64,000 bases of DNA from Phormidesmis priestleyi Ana (lineage in GTDB: Bacteria; Cyanobacteriota; Cyanobacteriia; Phormidesmidales; Phormidesmidaceae), in the NCBI GenBank assembly GCA_001314865.1, contig LJZR01000027.1, forward strand, positions 1-64,000. The letters are read 5' to 3'. A program made the position numbers and the translations under genes. This document shows, in pieces, positions 35,166-43,802 of this stretch (its first letter is position 1; every line of letters begins with the position of its first letter). The notes under the pieces were generated by a model. The model was not told where the DNA came from, did no database searches, and was given only the letters and a program-made list of their open reading frames with translations.

Positions 35166-35840
35166 ATGACGCTTCTCTGTCAGAGTTGGAGTTGTCAGCT
35201 GTTGCCTCTCTGGCTTTTCGCTCGCCAGTCTGAGATTCGCCAGTCTGAGATTTGCCAGTCTAAGATTTGCCAGTTTGGGATTCGCCAGGTTTGGGCTATT
35301 TGCTTGAGCCTGCTATTGAGCCTAGCGGCTGTATGTTTTTTTTCACAACCAGCGGCCTATGCCATGGGCGGAACGCAGCCTGAAATCGGTCAGCCTGCAC
35401 CGACCTTTACCTTGCTCAGCAGCAGCGAATCAGGCGAGATCTCCCTATCCGACTATGCCGGTAAATGGGTCGTACTTTACTTTTACCCTCGCGACTTTAC
35501 ATCCGGCTGCACCCTAGAAGCACAGCGTTTTCAGCGAGACTTGCCCGAATATCAGGCCCGTAATGCCCAAGTACTGGGCGTCAGCGCAGATGATGTAGAC
35601 TCCCACCTAGAATTTTGTGACGCAGAGTCTTTGGTCTTTCCTTTGCTATCAGACTCTGAGGGTAAGGTCAGTCAAGCCTATGGATCTTGGATGAAGCCGA
35701 TGTCTATGCGTCATACCTACTTAATTGACCCCGAAGGCATACTCAAAGCGCAATTTTTAGGCGTGCGTCCAGCCATTCACAGCCAGGAGGTATTAGCCCG
35801 ATTAGATGAGCTGCAAGTAGATGAACTGCAAGCGAGCTAA
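35166..35840 (+). CDS. PrxQ/Bcp-type peroxiredoxin with signal peptide
   Basis: 224 residues. Thiol peroxidase: the peroxidatic Cys is in YFYPRDFTSGCTLEAQRFQR. GVSADDVDSHLEF follows, where the BCP-type resolving Cys is expected nearby (EFCDAESL). A hydrophobic segment (VWAICLSLLLSLAAVCFFSQ, then PAAYA) suggests export to the lumen or periplasm. Before it the N-terminus consists of four copies of a repeat-encoded R-Q-S-E-I unit, which is unusual. ATG 35166 is the only upstream start. Reduced probably by thioredoxin. Confidence 0.88.
   Translation: MTLLCQSWSCQLLPLWLFARQSEIRQSEICQSKICQFGIRQVWAICLSLLLSLAAVCFFSQPAAYAMGGTQPEIGQPAPTFTLLSSSESGEISLSDYAGKWVVLYFYPRDFTSGCTLEAQRFQRDLPEYQARNAQVLGVSADDVDSHLEFCDAESLVFPLLSDSEGKVSQAYGSWMKPMSMRHTYLIDPEGILKAQFLGVRPAIHSQEVLARLDELQVDELQAS
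35223..35288. repeat. 15-bp tandem array inside the peroxiredoxin N-terminus
   Basis: CGCCAGTCTGAGATT and variants at 35223, 35238, 35253 and 35268, with a partial copy at 35283. In frame it encodes RQSEI/CQSKI units ahead of the signal-like helix. Confidence 0.95.
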
Positions 35841-35976
35841 TGCCAAGTAACCGACGCTAACATAACTAGCGCTAATATAAATGGGCTATAACCGGTTCGG
35901 CCAAGCTTGTTTTGCTAGGCAGCACAAGCGCTAAACTAGACTTAACTGGAAATACACCCATACAGGAGAGATTGCA

Positions 35977-36216
35977 ATGTCAACCTTGGCTTTGACTGAA
36001 CCCAACGTAGAGAAAATATTAGATGAGCTACGTCCTTATCTGCTAGCCGATGGCGGTAATGTAGAACTAGTTGAGCTAGATGGCCCTATTGTAAAGTTAC
36101 GTTTGAACGGTGCTTGTGGTAGCTGCCCAAGCTCGGCCATGACTTTGAGAATGGGCATTGAGCGCCGCCTGCGTGAGTTCATTCCTGAGATTGCTGAAAT
36201 CCAGCAGGTCGTGTAG
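35977..36216 (+). CDS. nfu: NifU-like C-terminal domain scaffold protein (Nfu)
   Basis: 79 residues forming a single NifU C-terminal domain: [19 protein letters not shown] and [12 protein letters not shown] with the CxxC cysteines that carry a 4Fe-4S cluster. In cyanobacteria the short Nfu protein is a cluster carrier for photosystem I and other proteins. ATG 35977 follows ACAGGAGAGATTGCA, a good Shine-Dalgarno. Size matches the stand-alone form. Confidence 0.93.
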   Translation: MSTLALTEPNVEKILDELRPYLLADGGNVELVELDGPIVKLRLNGACGSCPSSAMTLRMGIERRLREFIPEIAEIQQVV

Positions 36217-36288
36217 TTTGCCGATAGTTCGCAGACCTAGCCAACGTAGGCCTAGCCAATTGGTGTTGACGCATTCGTAAACAAAACA

Positions 36289-36325
36289 AAAGGGGCGGCA
36301 AGACATTGATCTTGACCGTCCCTTT
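36289..36325 (+). terminator. Hairpin between nfu and serS
   Basis: AAAGGGGCGGCAAGA (36289-36303) pairs imperfectly with TCTTGACCGTCCCTTT (36310-36325) over a 6-base loop. It is about 70 bp past nfu and 40 bp before the serS GTG. The short T-run suggests a terminator for nfu, but the position also allows a leader structure for serS. Confidence 0.6.
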
Positions 36326-36365
36326 GACTGTTACCCTGCTTAGGAATTGTAAGGAAATTAAGACC

Positions 36366-37652
36366 GTGCTGGATATTAAGCTCATTCGCAATCAAACTGC
36401 TCAGGTTCAAGCGGCCTTAGGTAAACGAGGCCTATATGATTTGCAGCCGTTGCTGGATTTAGATGATAAGCAGCGAGAAATTGAGAAAAAACGCTCTGAA
36501 TTGCAGGCTCAGAGCAATGAAACGGGCAAAGCGGTCGGGCAAAAAATTCGGGAAGGGGCCGATCCGAATGGCGAGGAAGTAAAGGCGCTTCGAGAAGAGG
36601 GCAACCGGGTCAAGCAGGAAATTGGTGCCTTAGAGCCGCAAGAGCGTGAGCTGAATGCGCAGATTGAAGAGATTTTGTTGACGCTGCCTAACTTACCAAG
36701 CGACTCGACGCCTGTGGGCAAAAGCGAGGACGAAAATGTAGAGGTTCGGCGCTGGGGCGATGAGCTAATTCCCTCCTCAGCTGGTCGGTTACCTCACTAC
36801 GAAATTGGTGAAAAGCTTGGGATTATGAGCTTTGAGCGCTCTGTAAAAATTGCTCAAAGCAGGTTTGTCACGCTGATAGGCGCAGGTGCAGCGCTAGAAA
36901 GGGCGTTAATTTCTTTTATGCTGGCGCGCCATACGCACGAAGGGTATACCGAGATATTACCCCCCATTTTGGTGAATTCCGATTCTATGCAGGGTTCGGG
37001 GCAGCTGCCTAAGTTTGCCGAAGATGGGTTTAAGTGCGATAGAGATGACCTTTGGCTTACACCTACTGCTGAAGTCCCGCTTACGAACTATCATCGCGAC
37101 GAGGTTTTGACGGACGATCAGCTGCCGATTAACTACTGCGCTTACACTCCCTGCTTTCGTCGCGAGGCCGGGAGCTATGGTCGCGATACCCGTGGATTGA
37201 TTCGGCTGCACCAGTTCAACAAGGTCGAGATGTACAAGTTTGTTCATCCTGACAGCTCCTTTGCTGAGCTCGAAGCACTCACAGCTGATGCCGAAGACAT
37301 TTTGCAGCAGCTAAAGTTGCCTTATCGAGTGATAGAACTCTGTACGGGTGACTTAGGTTTTGGCTCGGCTAAAACTTACGATTTGGAGGTTTGGCTCCCG
37401 TCGGCTGAGAAATATCGAGAAATTTCTAGCTGTTCAAACTGCGTAGATTTTCAGGGCCGCCGTGCCAATATCCGATTCAAAGAGTCTGGTAAAAAAGGAA
37501 CTCAGTATGTTCATACGCTGAACGGATCAGGGTTGGCGGTAGGCCGTACTATGGCTGCCATTTTAGAGAACTATCAGCAGCCAGATGGCAGCGTTAAAGT
37601 GCCTGATGTGCTGCAAAAGTACATGGGTACAGATACTATCCGGGCGACTTGA
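36366..37652 (+). CDS. serS: Seryl-tRNA synthetase
   Basis: Charges tRNA-Ser and initiates selenocysteine charging where present. The open frame from 36306 includes a hairpin region; GTG 36366 ([14 protein letters not shown]) gives 428 residues, the usual SerRS length, and AAGGA is about ten bases upstream. An N-terminal coiled coil (residues ~30-105) binds the tRNA long arm. Class II motif 2 is [20 protein letters not shown] and motif 3 is [18 protein letters not shown]; motif-2-like FNKVEMYKF is also typical. It starts the serS-rseP-nth-rpsN run. Confidence 0.96.
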   Translation: MLDIKLIRNQTAQVQAALGKRGLYDLQPLLDLDDKQREIEKKRSELQAQSNETGKAVGQKIREGADPNGEEVKALREEGNRVKQEIGALEPQERELNAQIEEILLTLPNLPSDSTPVGKSEDENVEVRRWGDELIPSSAGRLPHYEIGEKLGIMSFERSVKIAQSRFVTLIGAGAALERALISFMLARHTHEGYTEILPPILVNSDSMQGSGQLPKFAEDGFKCDRDDLWLTPTAEVPLTNYHRDEVLTDDQLPINYCAYTPCFRREAGSYGRDTRGLIRLHQFNKVEMYKFVHPDSSFAELEALTADAEDILQQLKLPYRVIELCTGDLGFGSAKTYDLEVWLPSAEKYREISSCSNCVDFQGRRANIRFKESGKKGTQYVHTLNGSGLAVGRTMAAILENYQQPDGSVKVPDVLQKYMGTDTIRAT

Positions 37653-37792
37653 TCTCTTTGGATCGCCTCATTTAGCTATAAACGCGCTAAATTCTCCGGG
37701 TGGCCCTGTACGGTAACCCTGTGTCATCTGGCTGACACATTCGCCTTACTCGACCTGTACAATAACAAAAGTTAACTTAACGCAGCGCTTCT

Positions 37793-38881
37793 ATGACCGT
37801 ACTGGCCGTAATTGGGGTTTTGGCCCTTCTCATTTTTGTACACGAGCTAGGCCACTTTATGGCAGCGCGTTTGCAGGGTATCCATGTCAACAGATTTTCG
37901 ATTGGCTTTGGCCCCATTTTATGGAAGTTTCAAGGACCGCAAACGGAGTATGCACTGCGGGCAATTCCCCTGGGTGGCTTTGTGGGTTTCCCCGATGAAG
38001 ATCCAGAAAGTGCAATTCCGGCTAATGATCCTGACCTGTTGAGCAACCGGCCAGTACTTGATCGGGCGATTGTCATTAGCGCTGGCGTGATCGCCAATAT
38101 GATATTTGCCTATTTGGTGTTTGTGGTGCAGTTTGGCAGTATTGGCGTGCCCGATGCTTTTGTGCTTAAGCCGGGTGTGTTTATTCCTGAAGTGCTGCCT
38201 GATACGCCAGCCTCTGTTGCGGGTGTCAAGGCGGGAGATGTAATTGTTGCGGCTAACAATGAGCGATTGAGCGATCGCGAAACCGTACAAAACGATCTCA
38301 TCAAAATTATTCAGGCGAGCCGCACCAATCCAGTTGACCTCACTATTCAGCGGTTTGATCAAGAAATAGATATTTCGGTTACGCCTGAAATTAACCCAGA
38401 GGGGAATGCCGTAATTGGCGTTAAGCTGATTCCGAATGGTTCGGTGACTTATCGTCGTCCTACTGGCCCAGTGGAGGTGCTTACAGAAGCCGCCCGCGAG
38501 TTTCAAGAGAAAACTCAGCTAGTGGCCAACGGCATGTTTGCTTTGTTGACCAACTTTTCTTCCATGGCCGATCAGGTTGGCAGCCCAGTTAAAATTGTTG
38601 AACAGGGGGCTGGCCTTGCCAAAACAGATGGCAGAAGCCTGTTTCCTTTCGCCGCGATCATTAGCATCAACTTGGCGATTATCAATATTTTGCCGCTACC
38701 TGCATTAGATGGTGGCCAGCTTGCTTTTTTGCTCATTGAGGCTTTGCGGGGTAAGCCCTTGCCTACTCGCCTGCAAGAGTCAGTCATGCAGACAGGCATT
38801 TTTCTTTTGTTGGGGCTGGGTGTTTTTCTGATTATTCGTGACACCACTCAACTGGAAGTTTTACAAAATCTGAGACAGTGA
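37793..38881 (+). CDS. rseP: Site-2 zinc protease RseP-type
   Basis: 362 residues. N-terminal HELGH (FVHELGHFMAARLQGIH), the second motif LPALDGGQLAFLL near residue 303, and a central PDZ domain (PASVAGVKAGDVIVAANNER). This is the M50B family, cleaving membrane anti-sigma factors and signal peptides. The stop TGA overlaps the start GTG of nth by four bases (GTGA), implying translational coupling. The SerRS gene is 140 bp upstream. Confidence 0.92.
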   Translation: MTVLAVIGVLALLIFVHELGHFMAARLQGIHVNRFSIGFGPILWKFQGPQTEYALRAIPLGGFVGFPDEDPESAIPANDPDLLSNRPVLDRAIVISAGVIANMIFAYLVFVVQFGSIGVPDAFVLKPGVFIPEVLPDTPASVAGVKAGDVIVAANNERLSDRETVQNDLIKIIQASRTNPVDLTIQRFDQEIDISVTPEINPEGNAVIGVKLIPNGSVTYRRPTGPVEVLTEAAREFQEKTQLVANGMFALLTNFSSMADQVGSPVKIVEQGAGLAKTDGRSLFPFAAIISINLAIINILPLPALDGGQLAFLLIEALRGKPLPTRLQESVMQTGIFLLLGLGVFLIIRDTTQLEVLQNLRQ

Positions 38882-39807
38882 GCCCAGTCGCCGCTAATTC
38901 GAGCGCCAGTTTTGGCACCCATTCAAGTTCGCCGCCTAGCAAGGAAAATGGCTACGAAGCGGTTCCATTGCCGTTGCCTCATTTGCCACCACCCCTGTTG
39001 AGACCTGTACAAAAGATCTCTAAAAAGCCCCGTGCTATAGAGATACTGACGCGTCTTAAAGCCATGTATCCTGAAGCGCCTTGCTCTTTGGATTACGAAT
39101 CGCCGGTGCAGCTAATGGTGGCAACGATGTTGGCTGCGCAATGTACTGACGCTAGGGTGAATCAGGTGACGCCAGCGCTGTTTGCTCGCTTCCCAGATGC
39201 TGTTGCTCTAGCCGGTGCCGATATTTCTGAGTTGGAAGAGCTGGTGCGCTCAACTGGGTTTTACCGTAATAAGGCAAAAAATATTCTGGCTGCCTGCCAT
39301 AAAATTGTGACTGAGTTTGGCGGGCAGGTGCCTCAAACAATGGATGAGCTAACCTCCTTGCCAGGCGTAGCCCGTAAGACTGCAAATGTAGTGCTCGCTC
39401 ATGCGTTTGATATTCATGAGGGGGTCACGGTAGATACCCATGTAAAGCGGATATCAGGGTTGCTAGGGTTAACGACGCATACAGAGCCGGTGAAAATTGA
39501 GCAGGACTTGATGAAGCTGCTACCGCAAGCAGATTGGGAAAACTGGTCAATTCGACTGGTGTATCACGGGCGGGCGGTTTGTCGGGCGAGGTTGCCTATG
39601 TGCGATCGCTGCGACCTACTCGATATTTGCCCCGGTGCCATTAAGCTGCGAAAAGCCGCCGCCAAAGCCGCCAAAGCGAAAGCCGCTAAAGCCGAGGTCA
39701 CTAAAGCCAAGGTCACTAAAGCCAAGGTCACTAAAGCTAAGATCACTAAAGCTAAGGTCACTCAGACTAAAAGCAGCAAAAGGGCGAAGCGCAAGGTGTT
39801 GGATTAG
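38878..39807 (+). CDS. nth: Endonuclease III with a long basic C-terminal tail
   Basis: 309 residues; the core (residues ~45-255) is a normal Nth: helix-hairpin-helix LPGVARKTANVVLAHAF with the catalytic Lys, Asp in TVDTHVKRISG, and the 4Fe-4S loop C-X6-C-X2-C-X5-C in CRARLPMCDRCDLLDIC. Bifunctional N-glycosylase/AP lyase for oxidised pyrimidines. The N-terminal ~45 residues are Pro/Ser-rich and the last ~50 are Lys/Ala/Thr repeats resembling a histone H1-type tail. GTG 38878 overlaps the rseP stop. Other Nth enzymes end soon after the cluster, so the tail is the anomaly. Confidence 0.92.
   Translation: MSPVAANSSASFGTHSSSPPSKENGYEAVPLPLPHLPPPLLRPVQKISKKPRAIEILTRLKAMYPEAPCSLDYESPVQLMVATMLAAQCTDARVNQVTPALFARFPDAVALAGADISELEELVRSTGFYRNKAKNILAACHKIVTEFGGQVPQTMDELTSLPGVARKTANVVLAHAFDIHEGVTVDTHVKRISGLLGLTTHTEPVKIEQDLMKLLPQADWENWSIRLVYHGRAVCRARLPMCDRCDLLDICPGAIKLRKAAAKAAKAKAAKAEVTKAKVTKAKVTKAKITKAKVTQTKSSKRAKRKVLD
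39700..39759. repeat. 15-bp tandem array encoding the Nth tail
   Basis: ACTAAAGCCAAGGTC and variants at 39700, 39715, 39730 and 39745 encode T-K-A-K-V/I units. A more diverged lysine-rich stretch precedes it from 39650. Confidence 0.95.
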
Positions 39808-39936
39808 CCAATAGAGCGTTCTACGGTAACTGATACTCATTAGCTGCTTAGGGAGGTGGTTTACAAAACCCACCAGCAAGACTTATTATTAAAGACTGTG
39901 TCATAGAAATAACCCAAAACTAAGAACTTTTGCCTC

Positions 39937-40239
39937 ATGGCTAAAAAAAGCATGGTCGCGCGCGAAAAGAAGCGCCAGAAACTCGTTGCAAAGTACGCCG
40001 ATAAGCGTGAAGCTTTGCTAAAAGCATTTGATGAAGCACCCAACCAGATGCAAAAACTGGAAATTCATCGTCAGATTCAGCAACTACCTCGCAATAGTGC
40101 GCCAACTCGTTTGAATAACCGCTGTTGGAAGACCGGTCGCCCTCGTGGTTACTATCGCGACTTTGGCCTATGCCGAAACGCACTTCGAGAAATGGCTCAC
40201 CAGGGCCTACTTCCCGGTGTAGTGAAGTCTAGCTGGTAG
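39937..40239 (+). CDS. rpsN: 30S ribosomal protein S14
   Basis: 100 residues. The C-terminal half [20 protein letters not shown] (split with [20 protein letters not shown]) is diagnostic. It lacks the CxxC...CxxC zinc motif, so it is the long C- form normal in cyanobacteria. ATG 39937 is 129 bp after nth and is followed by an intrinsic terminator. Confidence 0.97.
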   Translation: MAKKSMVAREKKRQKLVAKYADKREALLKAFDEAPNQMQKLEIHRQIQQLPRNSAPTRLNNRCWKTGRPRGYYRDFGLCRNALREMAHQGLLPGVVKSSW

Positions 40240-40324
40240 GTTGAGTGGTCCAGTTAAGGCTTAGTGAATTCGGCTTAACTAGGTATCAGTACTAAGCATT
40301 AATTCGCTAGTTATAAAACTAGTT

Positions 40325-40368
40325 AAAAAAAAGAGGTGATCTACTTGTAAGGGGATCACCTCTTTTTT
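40325..40368 (+). terminator. Rho-independent terminator after rpsN
   Basis: AAAAAAGAGGTGATC (40327-40341) and GATCACCTCTTTTTT (40354-40368) form a 15-bp stem with a 12-base loop and T-run. Confidence 0.92.
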
Positions 40369-40393
40369 CTTGCAGACTTTTTCTTGCAGGTAT

Positions 40394-40807
40394 CTAAGCT
40401 TGATCACTATTCCCGCAGCATCGCTCTATGCCCAGACTGTCTAGCAGTAGGTCGCCGACTGCGTTGGCAACAGCAAATTCGCTGTAGAAACTTTTTGAAA
40501 AATCGTAGCCCTGCATCTCGGTTAAAATCGCTAGCACGAGGGCGTTTAAATTATTCTCGCTTTCCATGCGCTGTCGCACAAATACCTGCGAAGCCCTAGC
40601 CGCGATATGTTCGTTGATAATTTCGGGTAAAAACTCTGCATCTAGCCATTCATGCAGTCTTGCCTGAAGCCACTGGCCTTCTTTGATCGGATCTTCAGGG
40701 GGCGGTAGTTCAATAGATTCGATGGGCTCAGGGCTGGTTGAATTGGGTTTGGAGCCTGCTGAGGAAAGGTCTGGATTAATGAAGTTAGAGTCGGTAGGAT
40801 CGGACAT
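40394..40807 (-). CDS. Small helical protein of unknown function
   Basis: 137 residues. The first ~45 are Ser/Pro-rich and acidic; the remainder is helical (GQWLQARLHEWLDAEFLPEI, then FVRQRMESENNLNALVLAIL). I recognise no named family, but the sharp change from disordered to ordered sequence and the good composition look like a real conserved cyanobacterial protein. It is transcribed away from aat and converges with rpsN across a strong terminator. Confidence 0.65.
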   Translation of the reverse strand: MSDPTDSNFINPDLSSAGSKPNSTSPEPIESIELPPPEDPIKEGQWLQARLHEWLDAEFLPEIINEHIAARASQVFVRQRMESENNLNALVLAILTEMQGYDFSKSFYSEFAVANAVGDLLLDSLGIERCCGNSDQA

Positions 40808-40941
40808 GGTAAACGTGATCGATGGGTTCTTGATCGCCTTACTTGCTGATACAAGGCTAAAGGGTTGAGCCCGGTTACGGCTTGAAAGGGCGCATTAGTT
40901 TACGTAGCGTAATGATCAGAGGTCGCGCTATAAATAGCGTT

Positions 40942-41517
40942 ATGGCTTACTCGGTTCCCCAAATTCTTCAGTGTTACGCCCAGGGCTATTTTTTGATGGC
41001 CGAGGAGGGTGGTTCTCTGAACTGGTATTCCAGCGGTAAGCGGGCATTGATTCCGCTGGACAATCGGTTTCGCTATCCTAAGTCGTTGCAGCGATCGCTC
41101 AACCAAAAGCGCTTTACCCCTGCTATCAATCGAGCCTTTGATGCCGTTGTAGAAGGCTGCGCCGACCGTGAAACCACCTGGATATCAGATGAGCTTAAGG
41201 CCGTCTATACTCGCCTGCACAGGGCTGGATATGCCCATAGCTTTGAGACCTGGCAGGGCGATGAGCTAGCCGGTGGGTTCTTAGGTATTGTGCTGGGCGG
41301 CGCTTTTATTGGTGAGTCTATGTTTTACCGCATTCCAGAAGGATCTAAGGTGGCGATGGTACTACTTGTGGAGCATTTGCGATCGCGCAACTTTGCCCTT
41401 TTCGACGCTCAGATCCTCAACCCACACTTGGCCCGCTTCGGCGCCTTCGAGGTAGACCAATCCATCTACGAAGCTACCCTTTACGAAGCCCTTCAGCGCC
41501 CCTGCCAGTTCACCTAA
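40942..41517 (+). CDS. aat: Leucyl/phenylalanyl-tRNA-protein transferase
   Basis: 191 residues from ATG 40942 ([20 protein letters not shown]); the frame is open to 40882 but that part is not conserved. Adds Leu or Phe to basic N-termini, marking proteins for ClpAP (N-end rule). Motifs: [48 protein letters not shown], and the [20 protein letters not shown] segment near the active site. The following 48 bp and a perfect hairpin separate it from the convergent universal stress gene. Confidence 0.93.
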   Translation: MAYSVPQILQCYAQGYFLMAEEGGSLNWYSSGKRALIPLDNRFRYPKSLQRSLNQKRFTPAINRAFDAVVEGCADRETTWISDELKAVYTRLHRAGYAHSFETWQGDELAGGFLGIVLGGAFIGESMFYRIPEGSKVAMVLLVEHLRSRNFALFDAQILNPHLARFGAFEVDQSIYEATLYEALQRPCQFT

Positions 41518-41565
41518 ATGCCCTGTACCTAATGACATGCCTAAAATAGACATGCCTAATAACAT

Positions 41566-41591
41566 GCGTCTTTAACATGCCTTAAAGACGC
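41566..41591. terminator. Hairpin between aat and the universal stress gene
   Basis: GCGTCTTTAA, loop CATGCC, TTAAAGACGC: perfect 10-bp stem at the convergent junction. No T-run, so termination is possible but not textbook. Part of it (CTTAAAGACG) is also repeated as a 13-bp unit at 41582-41620. Confidence 0.6.
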
Positions 41592-41621
41592 AGCTTAAAG
41601 GCGCAGCTTAAAGACGTAAGC

Positions 41622-42476
41622 TCACGCCTCTATTCGAGTCAGCAGCACCGGACAGTTGGCATACACCCGCACATAGTCTGAGAGCGACTCACCCAGCAGC
41701 CGATCTAAGTCGGGCATTGCCTTGGCGATGCTAGGCCGCCGGTCGGGCGAGCCGAGAATGAGCAAGCTTACATTTAGCTCATCGGCCAGTTCACAAATCC
41801 GCTGACCTGGCTTGCCCTGAGGCGCCACGCAGCGATACTTAATACCTGCTTGGCGTACTTTGGCGATCGCATCGGCGAGCACGGGGTCATTTTCTGGGCG
41901 ATCCTGAATGACCTCAACTAACTTGGTATTCAGCTTAGACACCGAATGTACCAGGATAATTTCACTCCCTTCAATATCACGAGCAAGTTCTATCGCGACC
42001 TGAAGGCTCTGCTTGGCTGAATCAGATTTGTCAATAGCGACCAAAATCCGTTTGATGGCCTGAATGCTGTACAGGTCATCTTTAACCAGCAGCATTGGCC
42101 GCGAAGACAGTTGAAAGACATATTGACTCACTGAGTTGCCGATAATGGCCTTGAGCCCTTTGAGCCCTCTAGAGCCCATTACAATGAGGCCTGCGTCAAT
42201 CTCATCAGCGACTTTGCCTACTACGTCCTTAGGCTCTCCTTCTCGCAGAATGGCTGTCACCTGAGACGGATTTAGGGTCAGCTCGCTGACCGCTTCAGCC
42301 AGCGTTCTGCCGCCTTTTTCCCAGCTTTCGGTCATGGCAGCGGCTGTCGATTGTGAGGGGACTACATGGAGAATAGTGATGCGCGATCGCTCAATACGAG
42401 GGATCTGCATCAGCTTTTTCATCATCTCTCGGGTGTTTCCAGTTCCCGAGTCAGCCAGCAAAATATTTTGGATCAT
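41622..42476 (-). CDS. Universal stress protein with two UspA domains
   Basis: 284 residues: two tandem UspA folds (about 1-140 and 145-284). The ATP-binding loop G-2x-G-9x-GS is intact in the first (VMGSRGLKGLKAIIGNSVSQ), while the second has ILGSPDRRPSIAK, which lacks the second glycine, so probably only the first domain binds nucleotide. The domain starts (NILLADSGTG, KRILVAIDKSDSA) are typical. Role in stress resistance is inferred from family. The gene diverges from the thioesterase gene. Confidence 0.9.
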   Translation of the reverse strand: MIQNILLADSGTGNTREMMKKLMQIPRIERSRITILHVVPSQSTAAAMTESWEKGGRTLAEAVSELTLNPSQVTAILREGEPKDVVGKVADEIDAGLIVMGSRGLKGLKAIIGNSVSQYVFQLSSRPMLLVKDDLYSIQAIKRILVAIDKSDSAKQSLQVAIELARDIEGSEIILVHSVSKLNTKLVEVIQDRPENDPVLADAIAKVRQAGIKYRCVAPQGKPGQRICELADELNVSLLILGSPDRRPSIAKAMPDLDRLLGESLSDYVRVYANCPVLLTRIEA

Positions 42477-42590
42477 GAGCGTTTTCTTTCTTCTTTATCG
42501 GGCTTCTGCTTATATCAATCTAGAAACAAACCGATATAAAATCACGTATCTGATCACCAAACTTAAAACTATTGAGTAGAGAAAAATACA

Positions 42591-43073
42591 ATGCGCCTCG
42601 AACCAGACACCCTATCAGAACCCCTAATCTGGTTTGAATATCCTATTAGAGTGCAGCCCCATCACACTGACTATGGCGGTGTGGTATGGCATGGCACCTA
42701 TATCACCTGGATGGAGTCAGCCCGTGTAGAGAGTCTAATCGCGGCAGACACCTCCTTGAACCGTCTGGTAGAGCTTGGCTATGACCTGCCAGTCGTTGCC
42801 CTAGAGATTCGCTATCGTCAACCCTTGAGACTCGGTATGCAAGCAACTGTCAAAACAAGGTTAGAGCCCCTCAATGGTATTCGCCTGAACTGGCTGTATG
42901 AAATTGCGTCAAACGATCCGCTGCCGCAGCTATATCTAACTGCCAAAGTAACGCTAGTGACTGTAAATACGGCTCATCGTCAGGTCGTTAGACAGATGCC
43001 CAGCGAAGTCAGTGAAATCATCCATCAAGTCGTGCGCTATTTCAATCCTAAGGTCAGTAGAATCTCTGAATAG
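42591..43073 (+). CDS. Acyl-CoA thioesterase, hotdog fold
   Basis: 160 residues of the 4HBT/YbgC type. WFEYPIRVQPHHTDYGGVVW contains the catalytic-loop Asp, followed by HGTYITWMESARVESL, as in many single-domain thioesterases. RYRQPLRLGMQATVKTRLEP gives the beta-sheet core. Substrate may be a short or aromatic acyl-CoA; a phylloquinone-pathway thioesterase is not excluded but this sequence does not establish it. ATG 42591 is used. A large gene-free stretch follows. Confidence 0.85.
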   Translation: MRLEPDTLSEPLIWFEYPIRVQPHHTDYGGVVWHGTYITWMESARVESLIAADTSLNRLVELGYDLPVVALEIRYRQPLRLGMQATVKTRLEPLNGIRLNWLYEIASNDPLPQLYLTAKVTLVTVNTAHRQVVRQMPSEVSEIIHQVVRYFNPKVSRISE

Positions 43074-43242
43074 TTAGGACTAGCACAGCTTTCGTCCATT
43101 GAAAGGCTCAGTTCAATCCCTTTTCGTAAAAGCTTATGGATCGACACCTGTAATGCTTTCTCTGTAAGCGATTCATGGATTTTACTAGGGAGTAAAACCG
43201 AGTTTTTTTGAGAAGTTAACAACTCTTAGTACAAATCGCGAC

Positions 43243-43349
43243 TTCTCCACAGGCTTTCCACAGACTTTCCCCAGGTTTTCCACAGACTTTCCCCAGGTTT
43301 TCCACAGACTAGGACGTAGATAGGTGATCCTACTGACTTTTGTGGATTA
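43243..43349. repeat. DnaA-box-like array, 11-bp phasing
   Basis: TTCTCCACA (43243), CTTTCCACA (43254), CTTTCCCCA (43265), TTTTCCACA (43276), CTTTCCCCA (43287) and TTTTCCACA (43298) are spaced exactly 11 bp apart, one helical turn. TTTTCCACA is the DnaA box reported in cyanobacteria; two copies are exact. An inverted TAATCCACA-type box (TGTGGATTA) lies at 43341-43349. No dnaA or dnaN is in the window. It may be an origin, a titration site, or a chance result of tandem duplication. Confidence 0.7.
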
Positions 43350-43713
43350 CGGCTTCGTTGAAGACGGTTTTCGTTTATGAGAGGCCTTGTGTAAACTTTT
43401 GTAACAAAAAATAGGGTCAAAGCCACTTTATTCGAGAGCGTGAATTTTTACTAAACTCACCTGCCGCTATTAAGAGCATTGCTATTTATAGAAGCATGTT
43501 CCACAATGAATACCACTTAAGCGAAGCGCTTGGCCTGCAAAGGTTTGACCGTCCTGTGTTTCCTCAGGACAGTCGCCTATGCAGTACGGGTGTGAAAGTT
43601 TTTCGTGCCTAAAAATTGGGTGCCTAAAAGCATCTAGGTTGAATGCCTGAGTCCGTGTAAACGGCAGATATTGTAAACGGCAGATATTAATCGATTTGGC
43701 TCAGGCTCAAAAA
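43350..43713. other. AT-rich gene-free region after the DnaA-box-like array
   Basis: No coding region is supported. From 43380 to 43470 it is AT-rich, which suits an unwinding element if the array is an origin. A small hairpin GTCCTG/CAGGAC with an 8-base loop is near 43550-43571, and a 16-bp duplication GTAAACGGCAGATATT is at about 43657-43688. No RNA family is recognised. Confidence 0.4.
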
Positions 43714-43792
43714 GTAAAGCTCAAAAAAAGTAAAGCTCAAAAAAAGTAAAGCTCAAAAAAAGTAAAGCTCAAAAAAGTAAAGTTCGTTAAGG
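43714..43792. repeat. 16-bp tandem array upstream of the DUF2811 gene
   Basis: Five copies of GTAAAGCTCAAAAAAA (starts 43714, 43730, 43746, 43762, 43777) run up to the Shine-Dalgarno of the next gene, so they form its leader. Each contains TAA. Confidence 0.9.
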
Positions 43793-43802
43793 AGAATGTG
43801 CG

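Noticed and set aside
43037-43222. Minus-strand frame of 61 codons overlapping the thioesterase 3' end
   Set aside because: Overlaps a firm gene and has no Shine-Dalgarno or family motif; a small regulator is possible but unsupported.
43226-43426. Minus-strand frame of 66 codons over the DnaA-box-like array
   Set aside because: The apparent repeated peptide (WKTWGKSVESLW) is just translation of the 22-bp repeat.
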